NCBI RefSeq assembly: GCF_900156065.1
Contig: NZ_FTNF01000004.1
Location: forward strand, 62,001-126,000
DNA: 64,000 nucleotides
DNA from: Micromonospora avicenniae
GTDB lineage: Bacteria > Actinomycetota > Actinomycetes > Mycobacteriales > Micromonosporaceae
Direction: 5' to 3'
The notes under the pieces are model-generated. The model searched no databases. It was not told the DNA's origin and saw only the letters and a program-made list of their open reading frames with translations. Positions 52,101-61,040 of this stretch are shown piece after piece; position 1 is the stretch's first letter, and every line of letters starts with the position of its first letter. A program made the translations under genes and the position numbers.

Positions 52101-52564
52101 AGCTCCCCGAAGGTGTTGTACGAGCCGAACCCGCTCTTGGGCTGGCCGAGCCGGCTCGCCACCTCCTCCGGAGCCAGCCGGCCCCGTTCGTTGATCAGTC
52201 GCTGGACCTCTTCGATGGCGCCCGGGCGCGGGGAGGTCCAGTTGCCGAAGTTGTAGCCGGCGGCCGAGCCCGGTCCGCCGGTCCACAGCGTCTTCTCGTT
52301 GAACTGGACTGTCTCGTCGGCGACCCGGCCGAAGATCATGCCGCCGAGCGCGCCGTTGCCGATTGGCAGCGCCTGGGTTTCCCAGTCGGCGGCCGGTTCG
52401 TCGTACCACAGGGTGAGCGGGTCGGCGGTGGCGCTGGTGGGGGTGGCAGCCGTGGCAGCGGCCGAAGGCGGTGCGGACCAGACGGGAAGCGTCGCGACCA
52501 GCACGGCCACCAGAAGGATCGCTGCCGAGCGCGGCGGGTGTCGCCACCGGGAGAGGTCGTCCAT
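49178..52564 (-). CDS. Secreted GH95 alpha-L-fucosidase with NEW3-like and LamG domains
   Basis: A 1128-residue exported glycosidase (signal peptide about 1-37, ending APPSAAA). GH95 features: [26 protein letters not shown] at the mature start, Asn412/Asn414 in [11 protein letters not shown], the [10 protein letters not shown] and [13 protein letters not shown] segments (600-625) and Asp699 in [10 protein letters not shown], which match the known active-site residues of bifidobacterial AfcA. An alpha-galactosidase-associated NEW3-like domain follows at about 825-905, then a LamG domain (about 925-1128) for glycan binding. It hydrolyses alpha-1,2-linked L-fucose (L-galactose in some members). 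The start ATG has GGAG 7 nt upstream. It is divergent from the fucose-degradation operon, with shared operator-like sequence between them. Confidence 0.93.
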   Translation of the reverse strand: MDDLSRWRHPPRSAAILLVAVLVATLPVWSAPPSAAATAATPTSATADPLTLWYDEPAADWETQALPIGNGALGGMIFGRVADETVQFNEKTLWTGGPGSAAGYNFGNWTSPRPGAIEEVQRLINERGRLAPEEVASRLGQPKSGFGSYNTFGELSLRLAEDPGPVQEYRRELDIGRAVAKVSYLDDGVRYTREYFASHPDKVLVVRLTADQPGRIGFTAGVTAPGNRSKAITASGGRITFAGALNDNKLRYESQIQVTAEGGAVTDGTDGTVTVREADAATLVLAAGTDYASRYPSYRGADPHAAVTATADAAARRTYADLLAAHAADHRALFDRVRLDIGQAMPDVPTDELLRAYTGGAAPADRALEALFFQYGRYLLIASSRAGSLPANLQGVWNNSTNPPWDADYHVNINLQMNYWPAELTNLSETTAPLFDYVDSMVPPGQVTAREIYGNRGWVVNNETNIYGFTGLHNWASSFWFPEAGAWLAQHYWQHYQFTRDQRFLSDRAYPVMKQLAQFWLDELVVDPRDGKLVVSPSYSPEQGDFTAGASMSQQIVWDLFTNTVEAAGIVGGDNAFRKELRAALANLDPGIRVGSWGQLQEWKEDLDDPGNEHRHVSHLFALHPGAEISALDDPELADAARVSLTARGDGGTGWSKAWKINFWARLLDGDHAHKMLTEQLRQSTLANLWDTHPPFQIDGNFGATSGVAEMLLQSQSGEVHVLPALPSAWQDGSISGLRARGDLTVDTTWSAGAATEIAVTAGRTGEVQLRSPLFAGPFRMVDATTGKRVDAEARGERLTFAAKAGHRYVATAGVRFTIDAPAMLEADQPGTVSVTVDAAQNLPPSRLTPALPTGWNVRPARFEVPRLRSGDSQVYRFTVTPTRDAAPGRNRIEARLVNDRWRASAWTAIALPVPPPCARPDPGRPLVAWDPESGDTIADRSPNRRTATVQTGAAYVADGPTGTALALDGARYLRTAPTTLGFLETATFAAEVKVTTSGSYRRLFDFQPSGDPGTDGVLIDLTPANQVRFIGSGTGVTTNATVPLGRYVDLVVTMDDAGSVTVYLDGRQAGTAKVPDGGIVGCATRELRFAADQGGGQRLTGEVDRMAILPEALPADAVSTWQSRAFG

Positions 52565-52873
52565 GGGTGTCTCCGGATCGTCCGAGGGCCGGGATGGACT
52601 TTGGCGGGCTGCGCTGCCAAGGGCCGAGCATCGCGGCACCTCGGATGTCTCAGCTCGAGGCTACAAAGGATGCCGCGCCACAACAAGAACTCATCTTCAT
52701 CGATCTATCGTCTGGCGGCGTTGCACAACCTCGCTGACAACAGGAGCACGCACGCCCGCTCAGCGCTGTCGATGCGACTTTCGTCTATCGTTTGGTCTTG
52801 TGGAGCACCATGGGTCGCTGATAGACATCGGATGTATTGCTGGGCAACTGCGACACAGTCCTGGGAGCGACGC
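52565..52873. promoter_or_regulatory. Divergent control region of the fucosidase and fucose operon
   Basis: No gene is seen in these 309 bp. ACATCGGATGT (52825-52835) is a palindrome that overlaps a plausible -10, TAGACA, of the rightward operon, with -35 TTGTGG 18 nt upstream. ACCTCGGATGT (52638-52648), one mismatch from it, lies 74 nt upstream of the fucosidase start. TCTATCGTCTGG (52704-52715) and TCTATCGTTTGG (52784-52795) form a separate direct repeat. This layout suggests joint control by one repressor, with a possible second regulator. Confidence 0.6.
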
Positions 52874-53722
52874 GTGAGGTTGTTGCGGGTGGGTGCGCCG
52901 GGCCGGGAAACTCCGGCGCTACTGGACGAGACCGGACGGTTACGCGACCTGCGCGGGGTGGTCGACGACCTCGACGCCGCCTTCCTGGCGGCCGGTGGAC
53001 TCTCCCGGCTCGCCGCGGTCCCGGTGGACGAGCTGCCGGTGCTCGACAGCGCCGGCTTACGCGTGGGGCCGCCACTGCGTCCCGGAAAGATCGTCTGTAT
53101 CGGCCTGAACTACCGGGACCACGCCGCCGAGACGGGCCTCCCGCTGCCCGTCGAACCGGTGGTCTTCCTGAAGGCGCCCGACACGGTCGTCGGCCCCGAC
53201 GATGCCGTGCTGATCCCCCGAGGCAGCACGAAGACCGACTGGGAGGTCGAGCTCGCGGTGGTCATCGGCCGACCGGCCCGCTACCTGGCCACCGCCGAGG
53301 AGGCGCTGACCTGCGTGGCCGGGTACGCCGTCGCGAACGACGTGTCCGAGCGGGAGTTCCAGCACGAACGCGGCGGCCAGTGGGACAAGGGCAAGTCCTG
53401 CGAGACCTTCAACCCGTTCGGCCCCTGGCTGGTGACCGCCGACGAGATCCCGGACCCGCAGGACCTCCGGCTCCGACTCAGGGTCAACGGCGTGACCCGG
53501 CAGGACGGCACCACGAAAAACATGGTCTTCCCGGTGGCGGAGATCGTGCGCTACCTGAGCTGGTTCATGGTGCTGCACCCGGGTGACGTGATCAACACCG
53601 GCACACCCGCCGGGGTGGCTATGGGCCAGCCGGACCCGAAGCCGTATCTGACGGCGGGCGACGTCGTCGAGGTCGAGATCGACGGCCTGGGCCGGCAGCG
53701 TCAGGTGGTGGCGCAGGCATGA
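52874..53722 (+). CDS. FAH-family 2,4-diketo-3-deoxy-L-fuconate hydrolase
   Basis: A 282-residue enzyme of the fumarylacetoacetate hydrolase superfamily. The catalytic domain has [35 protein letters not shown], the metal ligands in [38 protein letters not shown] and [15 protein letters not shown]. In oxidative deoxyhexose pathways this enzyme splits the 2,4-diketo acid into pyruvate and L-lactate. The start GTG 52874 has GGGAG about 7 nt upstream. It is the first gene of the operon, coupled to the dehydratase by ATGA overlap. Other FAH members act on different diketo acids; context decides here. Confidence 0.88.
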   Translation: MRLLRVGAPGRETPALLDETGRLRDLRGVVDDLDAAFLAAGGLSRLAAVPVDELPVLDSAGLRVGPPLRPGKIVCIGLNYRDHAAETGLPLPVEPVVFLKAPDTVVGPDDAVLIPRGSTKTDWEVELAVVIGRPARYLATAEEALTCVAGYAVANDVSEREFQHERGGQWDKGKSCETFNPFGPWLVTADEIPDPQDLRLRLRVNGVTRQDGTTKNMVFPVAEIVRYLSWFMVLHPGDVINTGTPAGVAMGQPDPKPYLTAGDVVEVEIDGLGRQRQVVAQA

Positions 53723-55083
53723 TCTTCACCGAGCTGGAGATCTCCGACGTCCGCTTCCCGACCTCGCGGTCGCTGGACGGCTCCGACGCCATGAACCCCG
53801 ATCCGGACTACTCCGCCGCGTACGTGGTGCTGCGCACCGACGTCGGGGACGGCCACGAGGGGCACGGGTTCGCGTTCACGATCGGACGCGGGAACGACGT
53901 CCAGGCGGCTGCCATCGCGTCGCTGCGCCCCTACGTGGTGGGCCGGCCGGTGGCCACGGTCCTCGCCGACCTGGGCGGGTTCTGGCGGGAACTCGTACAC
54001 GATTCGCAGCTGCGGTGGCTGGGCCCGGAGAAGGGCGTCATGCACATGGCGATCGCGGCGGTCGTCAACGCGCTCTGGGACCTGCGGGCCAAGCGGGAGG
54101 GCCTGCCAGTGTGGCGCCTGCTGAGCCGGCTGAGCCCGGAGGAACTCGTCGACCTCGTCGACTTCCGCTACCTCGACGACGCCCTGACCCGCGAGGAGGC
54201 GCTGCAGCTCCTGCGGGCGGCGCAGCCCGGCCGGGCCGAGCGCGAGGAACACCTGTTGCGAGCCGGCTATCCCGCGTACACCACCTCACCGGGCTGGCTC
54301 GGCTACGACGACGAGAAGCTGCGCCGGCTCTGCAAGGAGGCGGTCGCCGACGGCTTCGGCCAGATCAAGCTGAAGGTCGGCGCGGACCTGGCCGACGACG
54401 TCCGGCGGATGACCATCGCCCGGCAGGCCTGCGGGCCGGACTTCCCGATCGCGGTCGACGCCAACCAGCGGTGGGACGTGCCCACGGCAATCAGGTGGAT
54501 GCGCGAGCTGGCACGCTTCGACCCGCACTGGATCGAGGAGCCGACCAGCCCCGACGACCTGCTCGGCCACGCCACGATCGCCCGGGAGCTGGCACCGATG
54601 CGGGTCGCCACCGGCGAGCACGTCGCCAACCGGGTGGTCTTCAAGCAACTACTCCAGCTCGACGCGATCTCGTACCTGCAGATCGACGCGACCCGCGTCG
54701 CCGGGGTCAACGAGAACGTCGCGATCCTGCTGCTGGCGGCGAAGTTCGGCGTACCGGTCTGCCCGCACGCCGGCGGGGTGGGTCTCTGCGAGCTGGTGCA
54801 GCACCTGGCGATGTTCGACTACGTGGCGGTCTCCGGCGAGATGACCGACCGGGTCATCGAGTACGTCGACCACCTGCACGAGCACTTCGTCGACCCGGTG
54901 GTGATCCGCGACGGCCGGTACGTCGCGCCCGTTGCGCCCGGGTTCAGCACGACGATCCGGCCCCGGACGCTGGCCGAGTACGCGTACCCGCACGGCCGCG
55001 TCTGGTCGGGGGCCGCCCCGGCCGAGGAGGCGGTCGGAGGAACCCCGGAGCCGGGACGACCCGGACCGGAGATGGCATCGTGA
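53719..55083 (+). CDS. L-fuconate dehydratase
   Basis: A 454-residue enolase-superfamily enzyme. The FucD-specific insertion is visible ([26 protein letters not shown]). The catalytic lysines are in GQIKLKVG, with metal ligands Asp in AVDANQRWD, Glu in [11 protein letters not shown] and Glu in VATGEHVAN, and the catalytic His in [11 protein letters not shown]. It dehydrates L-fuconate to 2-keto-3-deoxy-L-fuconate. It overlaps the FAH gene by 4 nt and the SDR gene by 4 nt. A Pro/Glu/Gly-rich tail of about 20 residues extends beyond the usual end. Confidence 0.93.
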   Translation: MIFTELEISDVRFPTSRSLDGSDAMNPDPDYSAAYVVLRTDVGDGHEGHGFAFTIGRGNDVQAAAIASLRPYVVGRPVATVLADLGGFWRELVHDSQLRWLGPEKGVMHMAIAAVVNALWDLRAKREGLPVWRLLSRLSPEELVDLVDFRYLDDALTREEALQLLRAAQPGRAEREEHLLRAGYPAYTTSPGWLGYDDEKLRRLCKEAVADGFGQIKLKVGADLADDVRRMTIARQACGPDFPIAVDANQRWDVPTAIRWMRELARFDPHWIEEPTSPDDLLGHATIARELAPMRVATGEHVANRVVFKQLLQLDAISYLQIDATRVAGVNENVAILLLAAKFGVPVCPHAGGVGLCELVQHLAMFDYVAVSGEMTDRVIEYVDHLHEHFVDPVVIRDGRYVAPVAPGFSTTIRPRTLAEYAYPHGRVWSGAAPAEEAVGGTPEPGRPGPEMAS

Positions 55084-55853
55084 GCGGCCTCCGTGACGAG
55101 TTCGCCGGCCTGGCGGCGCTGGTGACAGGCGGGGCGTCGGGCATCGGCCTGGCCACCGCGACCCTGCTCGCCGAGCGTGGCGCCCGGGTGGCGTGCCTCG
55201 ACCTGAACCCGGAGGGCGTGCCCGAGCCGCTGCTCGGGCTCGCCGCCGACGTGACCGATGACGAGAGCGTACGGGCGGCTGTCGCCGCCGCGGCGGACGC
55301 GCTGGGTGGCATCGACGTGCTGGTCAACAACGCCGGGATCGGCGCGCGCGGCAGCGTCGAGGACAACTCCGACGAGGAGTGGCACCGGGTGCTCGACGTC
55401 AACGTGGTCGGGATCGCGCGGGTGACCCGGGCGGCGCTGCCCCACCTGCGTGCCTCGGCACACGCGGCGATCGTCAACACCTGCTCCATCGCCGCCTCGG
55501 CCGGCCTGCCGCAGCGGGCACTCTACAGCGCCAGCAAGGGCGCCGTGCAGGCGCTCACTCTCGCCATGGCGGCCGACCACATCCGGGAGGGCATCCGGGT
55601 GAACTGTGTGAGCCCCGGAACTGTCGACACGCCCTGGGTGCGCCGGCTGCTCGACGCCGCGGCGGATCCACCGGCGGAACTCGCCGCGCTACGGGCCCGC
55701 CAGCCCACGGGCCGCCTCGTCCGGGCGGAGGAGGTGGCCGCCGCGATCGCCTACCTGGCGGGTCCGCTCGCCGCGGCGACCACCGGCAGCGTGCTCGCCG
55801 TGGACGGCGGGATGCACGGGCTGCGGCTGCGTCCCGATCCGCCGCCCCGCTGA
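55080..55853 (+). CDS. SDR-family 2-keto-3-deoxy-L-fuconate dehydrogenase
   Basis: A 257-residue short-chain dehydrogenase. The cofactor motif is TGGASGIG (about 16-23), Asp in ACLDLNPEG favours NAD+, and the remaining motifs are NNAG, the catalytic Ser in TCSIAAS and Tyr/Lys in YSASK. The C-terminus [12 protein letters not shown] is typical. By position it oxidises the 4-hydroxyl of 2-keto-3-deoxy-L-fuconate to the 2,4-diketo acid cleaved by the FAH enzyme. The start is GTG 55080, overlapping the dehydratase stop. Confidence 0.88.
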   Translation: MSGLRDEFAGLAALVTGGASGIGLATATLLAERGARVACLDLNPEGVPEPLLGLAADVTDDESVRAAVAAAADALGGIDVLVNNAGIGARGSVEDNSDEEWHRVLDVNVVGIARVTRAALPHLRASAHAAIVNTCSIAASAGLPQRALYSASKGAVQALTLAMAADHIREGIRVNCVSPGTVDTPWVRRLLDAAADPPAELAALRARQPTGRLVRAEEVAAAIAYLAGPLAAATTGSVLAVDGGMHGLRLRPDPPPR

Positions 55854-55881
55854 CGACGTGGGCGGTCGCCGTGCTCCCGGA

Positions 55882-55980
55882 ACATCCGATGTACGTCGTA
55901 CGACCAGTGCCGGACCTGCTCCGCAAGCGTCCGCATCGCCCCTTGCCGGGCATGGACATTCATTGATAGGCATCGGAGGT
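55882..55980 (+). promoter_or_regulatory. Internal promoter and operators before the fucose importer genes
   Basis: ACATCCGATGT (55882-55892) is a perfect copy of the locus operator. GCATCGGAGGT (55970-55980) is a two-mismatch copy set in TGATAG-CATCGGA-GTAT, the same context as at 52819-52837. A -35 TTGCCG (starting near 55943) and -10 TAGGCA have the same 18-nt spacing as the first fucose promoter. GGAGG before GTG 56045 is the ribosome site. Confidence 0.6.
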
Positions 55981-56044
55981 ATGAACTGCCCGCGTCCGGC
56001 TGCCACCGAGAACCCCACCGCATCCACACCGTTGGAGGACCACC

Positions 56045-57094
56045 GTGAGACATGCCGCCAAGACCCCGATCGGACTAGCGCTGGCCGCGGTCCTCGCCCT
56101 CGGCACCGTCGCCTGTGGTGACTCGTCGTCGGGTGGTGCGGGCGGCCAGAGCGGGTCCGGCCCGCAGATCGGTATCGACCTGCCCCGCGCCGACTCCGAC
56201 TTCTGGAACTCCTACACCAAGTACGTCCCGAAGTTCGCCGACGAGTACGACATCAACCTGATGTCGCCGACCAACTCGCAGAACGACGTCTCGAAGCTCG
56301 TCGCGAACGTGCAGGCGATGGTCAGCCAGGGTGCGAAGGCGATCGTGATGGCCCCGCAGGACACCGGTGCGATCGCCTCCACCCTGGGCAACCTGGAGTC
56401 CCGCAAGATCCCGGTGGTCTCGGTCGACACCCGTCCCGACAAGGGCAAGGTCTTCATGGTGGTGCGCGCCGACAATCGCGCGTACGGGCAGAAGGCCTGC
56501 GAGTTCCTCGGCGAGAAGCTCGGCGGCAAGGGCAAGGTGATCGAGTTCCAGGGCTCGCTCTCCTCGATCAACGGGCGGGACCGCTCGGAGGCGTTCGCGG
56601 AGTGCATGAAGACGAAGTTCCCCGGGATCACGATCTTCGAGGAGCCGACCGAGTGGGAGGGGGCCAAGGCCGCGGCCGCACTGCAGACCCGCCTCGCCCA
56701 GCACCCCGACATCAACGGCGTCTACATGCAGGCGGGCGGGGTGTTCCTGGCCCCGACGCTGCAGGTGCTCCGGTCGAAGAACCTGCTGGTCCCGCCGACC
56801 GACCCGAAGCACATCTTCATCGTCTCCAACGACGGGATCCCCCAGGAGTTCGAGGCGATCCGCAAGGGCGAGATCGACGCCACGGTCTCCCAGCCCGCCG
56901 ACCTCTACGCCAAGTGGGCGCTCTACTACGCCAAGGCCGCAGCCGAGGGCAAGACCTTCCAGGCCGGTCCGACCGACCACGACAGCACGATCATCGACAT
57001 CGACAACGGCCTGGAGGACCAGCTCGCCGCGCCGCTGGTCACCAAGGAGAACGTCGACGACCCGGCGCTCTGGGGAAACCAGATAGGCAAGTGA
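56045..57094 (+). CDS. CUT2 sugar-binding lipoprotein (RbsB-like)
   Basis: A 349-residue periplasmic-binding-type lipoprotein (lipobox TVAC near residue 24). Type I fold features: QIGIDLPRADSDFWNSYTKYV, the AMVSQGAKAIVMAPQDTGAIAS hinge, PVVSVDTRP, KVIEFQGSLSSINGRDRSEAF and IFIVSNDGIPQEFEAIRKGEIDATVSQP. GTG 56045 is preceded by GGAGG. It delivers the sugar, presumably L-fucose by context, to the ATPase/permease pair encoded next. Confidence 0.92.
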   Translation: MRHAAKTPIGLALAAVLALGTVACGDSSSGGAGGQSGSGPQIGIDLPRADSDFWNSYTKYVPKFADEYDINLMSPTNSQNDVSKLVANVQAMVSQGAKAIVMAPQDTGAIASTLGNLESRKIPVVSVDTRPDKGKVFMVVRADNRAYGQKACEFLGEKLGGKGKVIEFQGSLSSINGRDRSEAFAECMKTKFPGITIFEEPTEWEGAKAAAALQTRLAQHPDINGVYMQAGGVFLAPTLQVLRSKNLLVPPTDPKHIFIVSNDGIPQEFEAIRKGEIDATVSQPADLYAKWALYYAKAAAEGKTFQAGPTDHDSTIIDIDNGLEDQLAAPLVTKENVDDPALWGNQIGK

Positions 57095-58623
57095 TGACCA
57101 GTCACGAGCAGACCGCGGGCACCGCGGCCGGGCCCCCGGCCGCGCAGGCACGCGATGTGTCGAAACGGTACGGGGCGACCGTGGCGCTGCACTCCGCCGG
57201 CATCGCCGTCCAGGCAGGTGAGACCCACGCGCTGGTCGGCCGCAACGGCGCCGGGAAGTCGACCCTGGTGTCGATCCTGACCGGGCTCCAGCGGCCGGAC
57301 AGCGGCGAGATCCGGTTCGACGGCGTTCCGGCGCCGTCGCTCGCCGACCGGGACGCCTGGCGGCAGCGCGTCGCCTGCGTCTACCAGAAGTCCACGATCA
57401 TTCCCACGCTGACCGTCGCGGAGAACCTCTTCCTCAACCGGCAGGCCGGCCGTGGCGTCATCGACTGGCGCGGGCTGCGACGCCGCGCCGCGGACCTGCT
57501 GGCCGGCTACGGGGTCGACGTCGACCCGGCCGCGCTCGCCGGCGCGCTCACCGTCGAGCAGCGGCAACTCGTCGAGATCGCCCGGGCGCTCTCGTTCGGC
57601 GCCCGGTTCATCGTCCTCGACGAGCCGACCGCGCAGCTCGATGCCGCCGCCATCGACCGGCTCTTCGACCGGATGCGCGAACTCCAGTCGACCGGGGTGA
57701 CCTTCCTGTTCATCTCGCACCACCTCCAGGAGGTGTACGAGGTCTGCCAGCGGGTCACCGTGCTGCGCGACGCGCGGCACATCCTCACCGAGCCCGTCGA
57801 CGCGCTCTCCCGCGACGAACTGGTCACGGCGATGACCGGCGAGACGGGCCGGGCGCTCGCGGCAGGCGGTACGCGGCCACCGGTACCGGCCACGGCACCC
57901 GTCGTCCTCGACGTACGCGGCCTGCGGCTCGCCGGGCACTACGAGGGCGTGGACCTCACGGTGCGCGCCGGCGAGCTGGTCGGGCTCATCGGTTCGGGCA
58001 GCAGCGGCAAGGTGGCCCTCGCCGAGACGATCGCCGGGCTGCGCCGGGCCGACGCCGGAACGGTGACCATCGCCGGCAACGCCCCGAAGCCGGGCCGGGT
58101 GCCCGCCGCACTCGCCGCCGGGCTCGGCTACCTGCCGCAGGACAGGCACCGGGAGGGCCTCGTGCCGTTGCTGTCGGTGGCCGAGAACGCCACGATGCCG
58201 ATCGCCGGCCGCCTCGGCCCCGCCGGGATCATCGCCCCCGCACGGCAGCAGGCCACCGCCGAGCGGATGATCCGGAGGTACGACATCAAGACCGACGGGC
58301 CGCACCAGCCGGTCAGCGACCTCTCCGGCGGCAATGCCCAGAAGGTCGTTCTGGCCCGCGCGCTCGCCAACGACCCGAAGGCGCTGGTGTTGGTGAGCCC
58401 CACCGCCGGCGTGGACGTCCGGTCCAAGGCGTCCCTGCTCAGCGCCGTCGACGAGGCCGCGGCCGGAGGCGCCGGCGTGCTGGTGGTCTCCGACGAACTG
58501 GACGACCTGCGCTCGTGCGAACGGGTGCTGGTCATGTTCCACGGACGGGTGATCCGGGACGTGCCCCGGGGTTGGACGGACGCCGACCTGGTGTCCGCAG
58601 TGGAGGGAATGGAGCAGCCGTGA
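57094..58623 (+). CDS. CUT2 sugar ABC transporter ATPase (RbsA-like)
   Basis: A 509-residue double ATPase. The first half has Walker A GRNGAGKST, the signature LTVEQRQLVEIARAL and Walker B IVLDEPTAQLD. The second half has a degenerate P-loop GSGSSGKVAL and the signature LSGGNAQKVVLARAL, followed by SPTAGVDVRSKA where the Walker B Asp/Glu are replaced, as is usual for the less active half. The start ATG overlaps the previous stop by one base. It powers import through the permease encoded next. Confidence 0.93.
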   Translation: MTSHEQTAGTAAGPPAAQARDVSKRYGATVALHSAGIAVQAGETHALVGRNGAGKSTLVSILTGLQRPDSGEIRFDGVPAPSLADRDAWRQRVACVYQKSTIIPTLTVAENLFLNRQAGRGVIDWRGLRRRAADLLAGYGVDVDPAALAGALTVEQRQLVEIARALSFGARFIVLDEPTAQLDAAAIDRLFDRMRELQSTGVTFLFISHHLQEVYEVCQRVTVLRDARHILTEPVDALSRDELVTAMTGETGRALAAGGTRPPVPATAPVVLDVRGLRLAGHYEGVDLTVRAGELVGLIGSGSSGKVALAETIAGLRRADAGTVTIAGNAPKPGRVPAALAAGLGYLPQDRHREGLVPLLSVAENATMPIAGRLGPAGIIAPARQQATAERMIRRYDIKTDGPHQPVSDLSGGNAQKVVLARALANDPKALVLVSPTAGVDVRSKASLLSAVDEAAAGGAGVLVVSDELDDLRSCERVLVMFHGRVIRDVPRGWTDADLVSAVEGMEQP

Positions 58624-59645
58624 CCGGCACCGAGACGATCGCCAAGCCACCGAGGACCGGCGGCACCCGGCCGGGTGGCGGTCGGTTACCCCTGGCCCGG
58701 CTCCGGGACTTCGCGCTCGTTCCCGCGATCCTCCTGCTCGTCGTGGTGGGCGCGCTCATCGACCCGGTGTTCCTCAGCGCGGCCAACATCACCAACGTGC
58801 TGCAACAGCAGACCGAGCTGGCACTGCTGGTGCTCGCCGAAGCGATCATCCTCATCGCCGGGAAGTTCGACCTCTCGCTGGAGTCGACCATCGGGCTGGC
58901 ACCGGCGCTGGCCGTCGCGCTGGTCATCCCGGCGGCAAGCAACGGGCTCGGCACCGAGCTTCCGGCCGGCCTGGCCATCGGCCTCTGCCTGCTCACCGGG
59001 TTGGCGATCGGGGCGTTCAACGGGCTGCTGATCCTGCGGTTCAAGCTCTCCGCGTTCATCGTCACGCTGGGCATGCTGATCGTGTTGCGTGGCCTGCAGA
59101 TCGGGATCACCGGTGGGCAGAACCTGTTCGACATCCCACCCTCGGTGCTCTACCTGGGCAGCGCGGTGTGGCTCGGCGTACCGGCCTCCATCTGGATCAG
59201 CGGCAGCCTCTTCGTGCTGGGCATCGTCGCGCTCGGCTACTTCCGGCACGGCCGGTCCGTCTACGCGATCGGCGGGAACACCGACGCGGCCCGGGCTGCC
59301 GGTATCCGCACCGACCGGGTGGTCTGGGTGGTCCTGATGATCGGTGGCCTGCTCGCCGCGCTCGCCGGCCTGCTGATGACCGGTCGCCTGGGTTCCGTCG
59401 CAGCGGCGCAGGGCGACGGCATGATCTTCACCGTCTTCGCGGCGGCGGTCATCGGCGGGATCAGCCTCGACGGCGGCAAGGGAACCCTCTTCGGCGCGCT
59501 CTGTGGCGTCGTCGTCCTCGGCCTGATCAACAACATCCTGACCCTCGCCGGGGTCTCCGCCCAGTGGATCCAGGCCATCTACGGCGCCATCATCCTGGTC
59601 GCGCTGATCCTGGCCCGGCTCACCTCCGGCAAGGCCCAGGACTGA
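58620..59645 (+). CDS. CUT2 sugar ABC transporter permease (RbsC-like)
   Basis: A 341-residue membrane protein with about ten helices. Family motifs: AEAIILIAGKFDLSLESTIGLA, GAFNGLLILRFKLSAFIVTLGML, FDIPPSVLYLG and GRSVYAIGGNTDAARAAGI (the ATPase-contact loop). The start GTG 58620 overlaps the ATPase stop. With the two previous gene products it forms a complete importer including its own ATPase, in contrast to the two CUT1 systems in the window. Confidence 0.93.
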   Translation: MTGTETIAKPPRTGGTRPGGGRLPLARLRDFALVPAILLLVVVGALIDPVFLSAANITNVLQQQTELALLVLAEAIILIAGKFDLSLESTIGLAPALAVALVIPAASNGLGTELPAGLAIGLCLLTGLAIGAFNGLLILRFKLSAFIVTLGMLIVLRGLQIGITGGQNLFDIPPSVLYLGSAVWLGVPASIWISGSLFVLGIVALGYFRHGRSVYAIGGNTDAARAAGIRTDRVVWVVLMIGGLLAALAGLLMTGRLGSVAAAQGDGMIFTVFAAAVIGGISLDGGKGTLFGALCGVVVLGLINNILTLAGVSAQWIQAIYGAIILVALILARLTSGKAQD

Positions 59646-59697
59646 TCACCCCGGCCGCCGCCGGCGGCCCCCGACGGCAGCGGAGAGGAGCGCGCCG

Positions 59698-60033
59698 ATG
59701 CGGCGGATCGCCCTGCACACCCGGCTCAAGCCCGGCCGCGAACACGAGTACGACGACGTCCACGCGACCATTCCGGCGGAACTGGCGGCCGCGATCCGCG
59801 CGGCGGGCGTACACGGTTGGTGGATCTGGCGGGACGGACTCGACCTGTTCCACCTGGTGGAGGTCGAGGACTACCGCCGGATGCGAGACGAGCTGCGCGA
59901 CCACCCGGCGAACGTCGCCTGGCAGGCCCGCATGGCGGCGCTGCTCGACGTCACGGACGACTACTCGGGCACGGACAGCGGGCTCGCGCTGGTGTGGGCG
60001 CTGCCCACCGCGGCGGATCGGGCGCCGTCGTGA
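59698..60033 (+). CDS. L-rhamnose/L-fucose mutarotase (RhaM family)
   Basis: A 111-residue dimeric alpha/beta-barrel-type enzyme of the RhaM (DUF718) family: RIALHTRLKPGREHEYDDVHATIPAEL, then WWIWRDGLDLFHLVEVEDYRRM. It interconverts sugar anomers so that the dehydrogenase sees the right one. The name of the family comes from L-rhamnose, but position between a fucose-type importer and dehydrogenase indicates L-fucose here. It has a good GGAGAGG ribosome site and couples to the next gene by overlap. Confidence 0.88.
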   Translation: MRRIALHTRLKPGREHEYDDVHATIPAELAAAIRAAGVHGWWIWRDGLDLFHLVEVEDYRRMRDELRDHPANVAWQARMAALLDVTDDYSGTDSGLALVWALPTAADRAPS

Positions 60034-61040
60034 CAGGCGTCCGGCTGGGACGGTCCGAGGTGACCGTGAGCCGGGTCGGTCTGGGCTGCGCACAGCTCGG
60101 CAACCTCTACACGCCGATCGGTGCGGCGGACGCGACCGCCACCGTGCGAGCCGCCTGGAACTGCGGCATCCGCTACTTCGACACCGCGCCGCACTACGGT
60201 CTCGGGCTCTCCGAACGCCGGCTCGGTGACGCGCTACGCACGATGCCCCGGGAGGCGTACGCGGTCAGCACGAAAGTGGGTCGGCTGCTCGTACCGGACC
60301 GGTCCGGGGCCGGCCGGCGGGACCCCGAGGGGTTCCACGTGCCGGCCGACCAGCGGCGGGTGTGGGACTTCACGGCGGACGGGGTGCGCCGGTCGCTGGA
60401 GGCGAGCCTGACCCGGCTCGGCCTCGACCGGATAGACGTCGTGCTGATCCACGACCCGGAGGGTCACCAGGCGCCGGCTCTGGAGCAGGCGTATCCGGCG
60501 CTGCACGAACTGCGCGCCCAGGGCGTGATCGGCGCCCTCGGTGTCGGGTCGAAGCAGTCGCAGGTGCTGCACCGGTTCGTCACCGAGACCGACGTCGACG
60601 CGGTGATGGTCGCGGGCCGCTACACGGTGCTGGAACAACCCGCGCTCGACGCGCTGCTGCCGGAGTGTCAGCGGCGGGCCGTCTCGGTGCTCAACTCCGG
60701 AATCTTCAACAGCGGCCTGCTCGCCGTCCCGGACCCGCATCCCGGGCTCCCGTACGAGTACGCCGCGGCGCCGGACGCGGTGCTCACCCGGGCCCGGGCG
60801 ATCGCCGCGGTCTGCGCCCGGCACGGGACGACGCTGCCGGCCGCCGCGCTCGCGTTCGCCGCCGCGCACCCGGCCGTCGCCACGGTCGTGGTCGGCGCAC
60901 ACGATCCGGCACAGGTCCGGCGCAACGCCACGCTGGCGGCGGCGCAGCCGCCACCCGGCGAGTTCTGGGCGGAGCTGGTCGCCGAGGGGTTGCTGCGCCC
61001 GGATGCCGCACTGCCCACGTCCCCGGTGGTGGCGGCATGA
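60030..61040 (+). CDS. Aldo/keto reductase, L-fucose dehydrogenase type
   Basis: A 336-residue AKR enzyme. The catalytic tetrad is visible as Asp and Tyr in YFDTAPHYGLGLSERRLG, Lys in VSTKVGRLL and His in VVLIHDPEGHQ. The FTADGVRRSLEASLTRLGLDRIDVVLIHD stretch is typical of D-threo-aldose/L-fucose 1-dehydrogenases. It oxidises L-fucose at C1 to the lactone using NAD(P)+. The start is GTG 60030, overlapping the mutarotase stop. Confidence 0.88.
   Translation: MTGVRLGRSEVTVSRVGLGCAQLGNLYTPIGAADATATVRAAWNCGIRYFDTAPHYGLGLSERRLGDALRTMPREAYAVSTKVGRLLVPDRSGAGRRDPEGFHVPADQRRVWDFTADGVRRSLEASLTRLGLDRIDVVLIHDPEGHQAPALEQAYPALHELRAQGVIGALGVGSKQSQVLHRFVTETDVDAVMVAGRYTVLEQPALDALLPECQRRAVSVLNSGIFNSGLLAVPDPHPGLPYEYAAAPDAVLTRARAIAAVCARHGTTLPAAALAFAAAHPAVATVVVGAHDPAQVRRNATLAAAQPPPGEFWAELVAEGLLRPDAALPTSPVVAA

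Noticed and set aside
49092-52631. A 1179-codon frame alongside the GH95 gene on the same strand
   Set aside because: It is a shifted reading of the same DNA with Arg/Ala/Pro-rich low-complexity sequence. The other frame has an intact GH95 active site and a signal peptide.
51575-52873. Upstream extension of the FAH-family gene
   Set aside because: It is antisense to GH95 and crosses the divergent control region. GTG 52874 with a ribosome site matches the family start.
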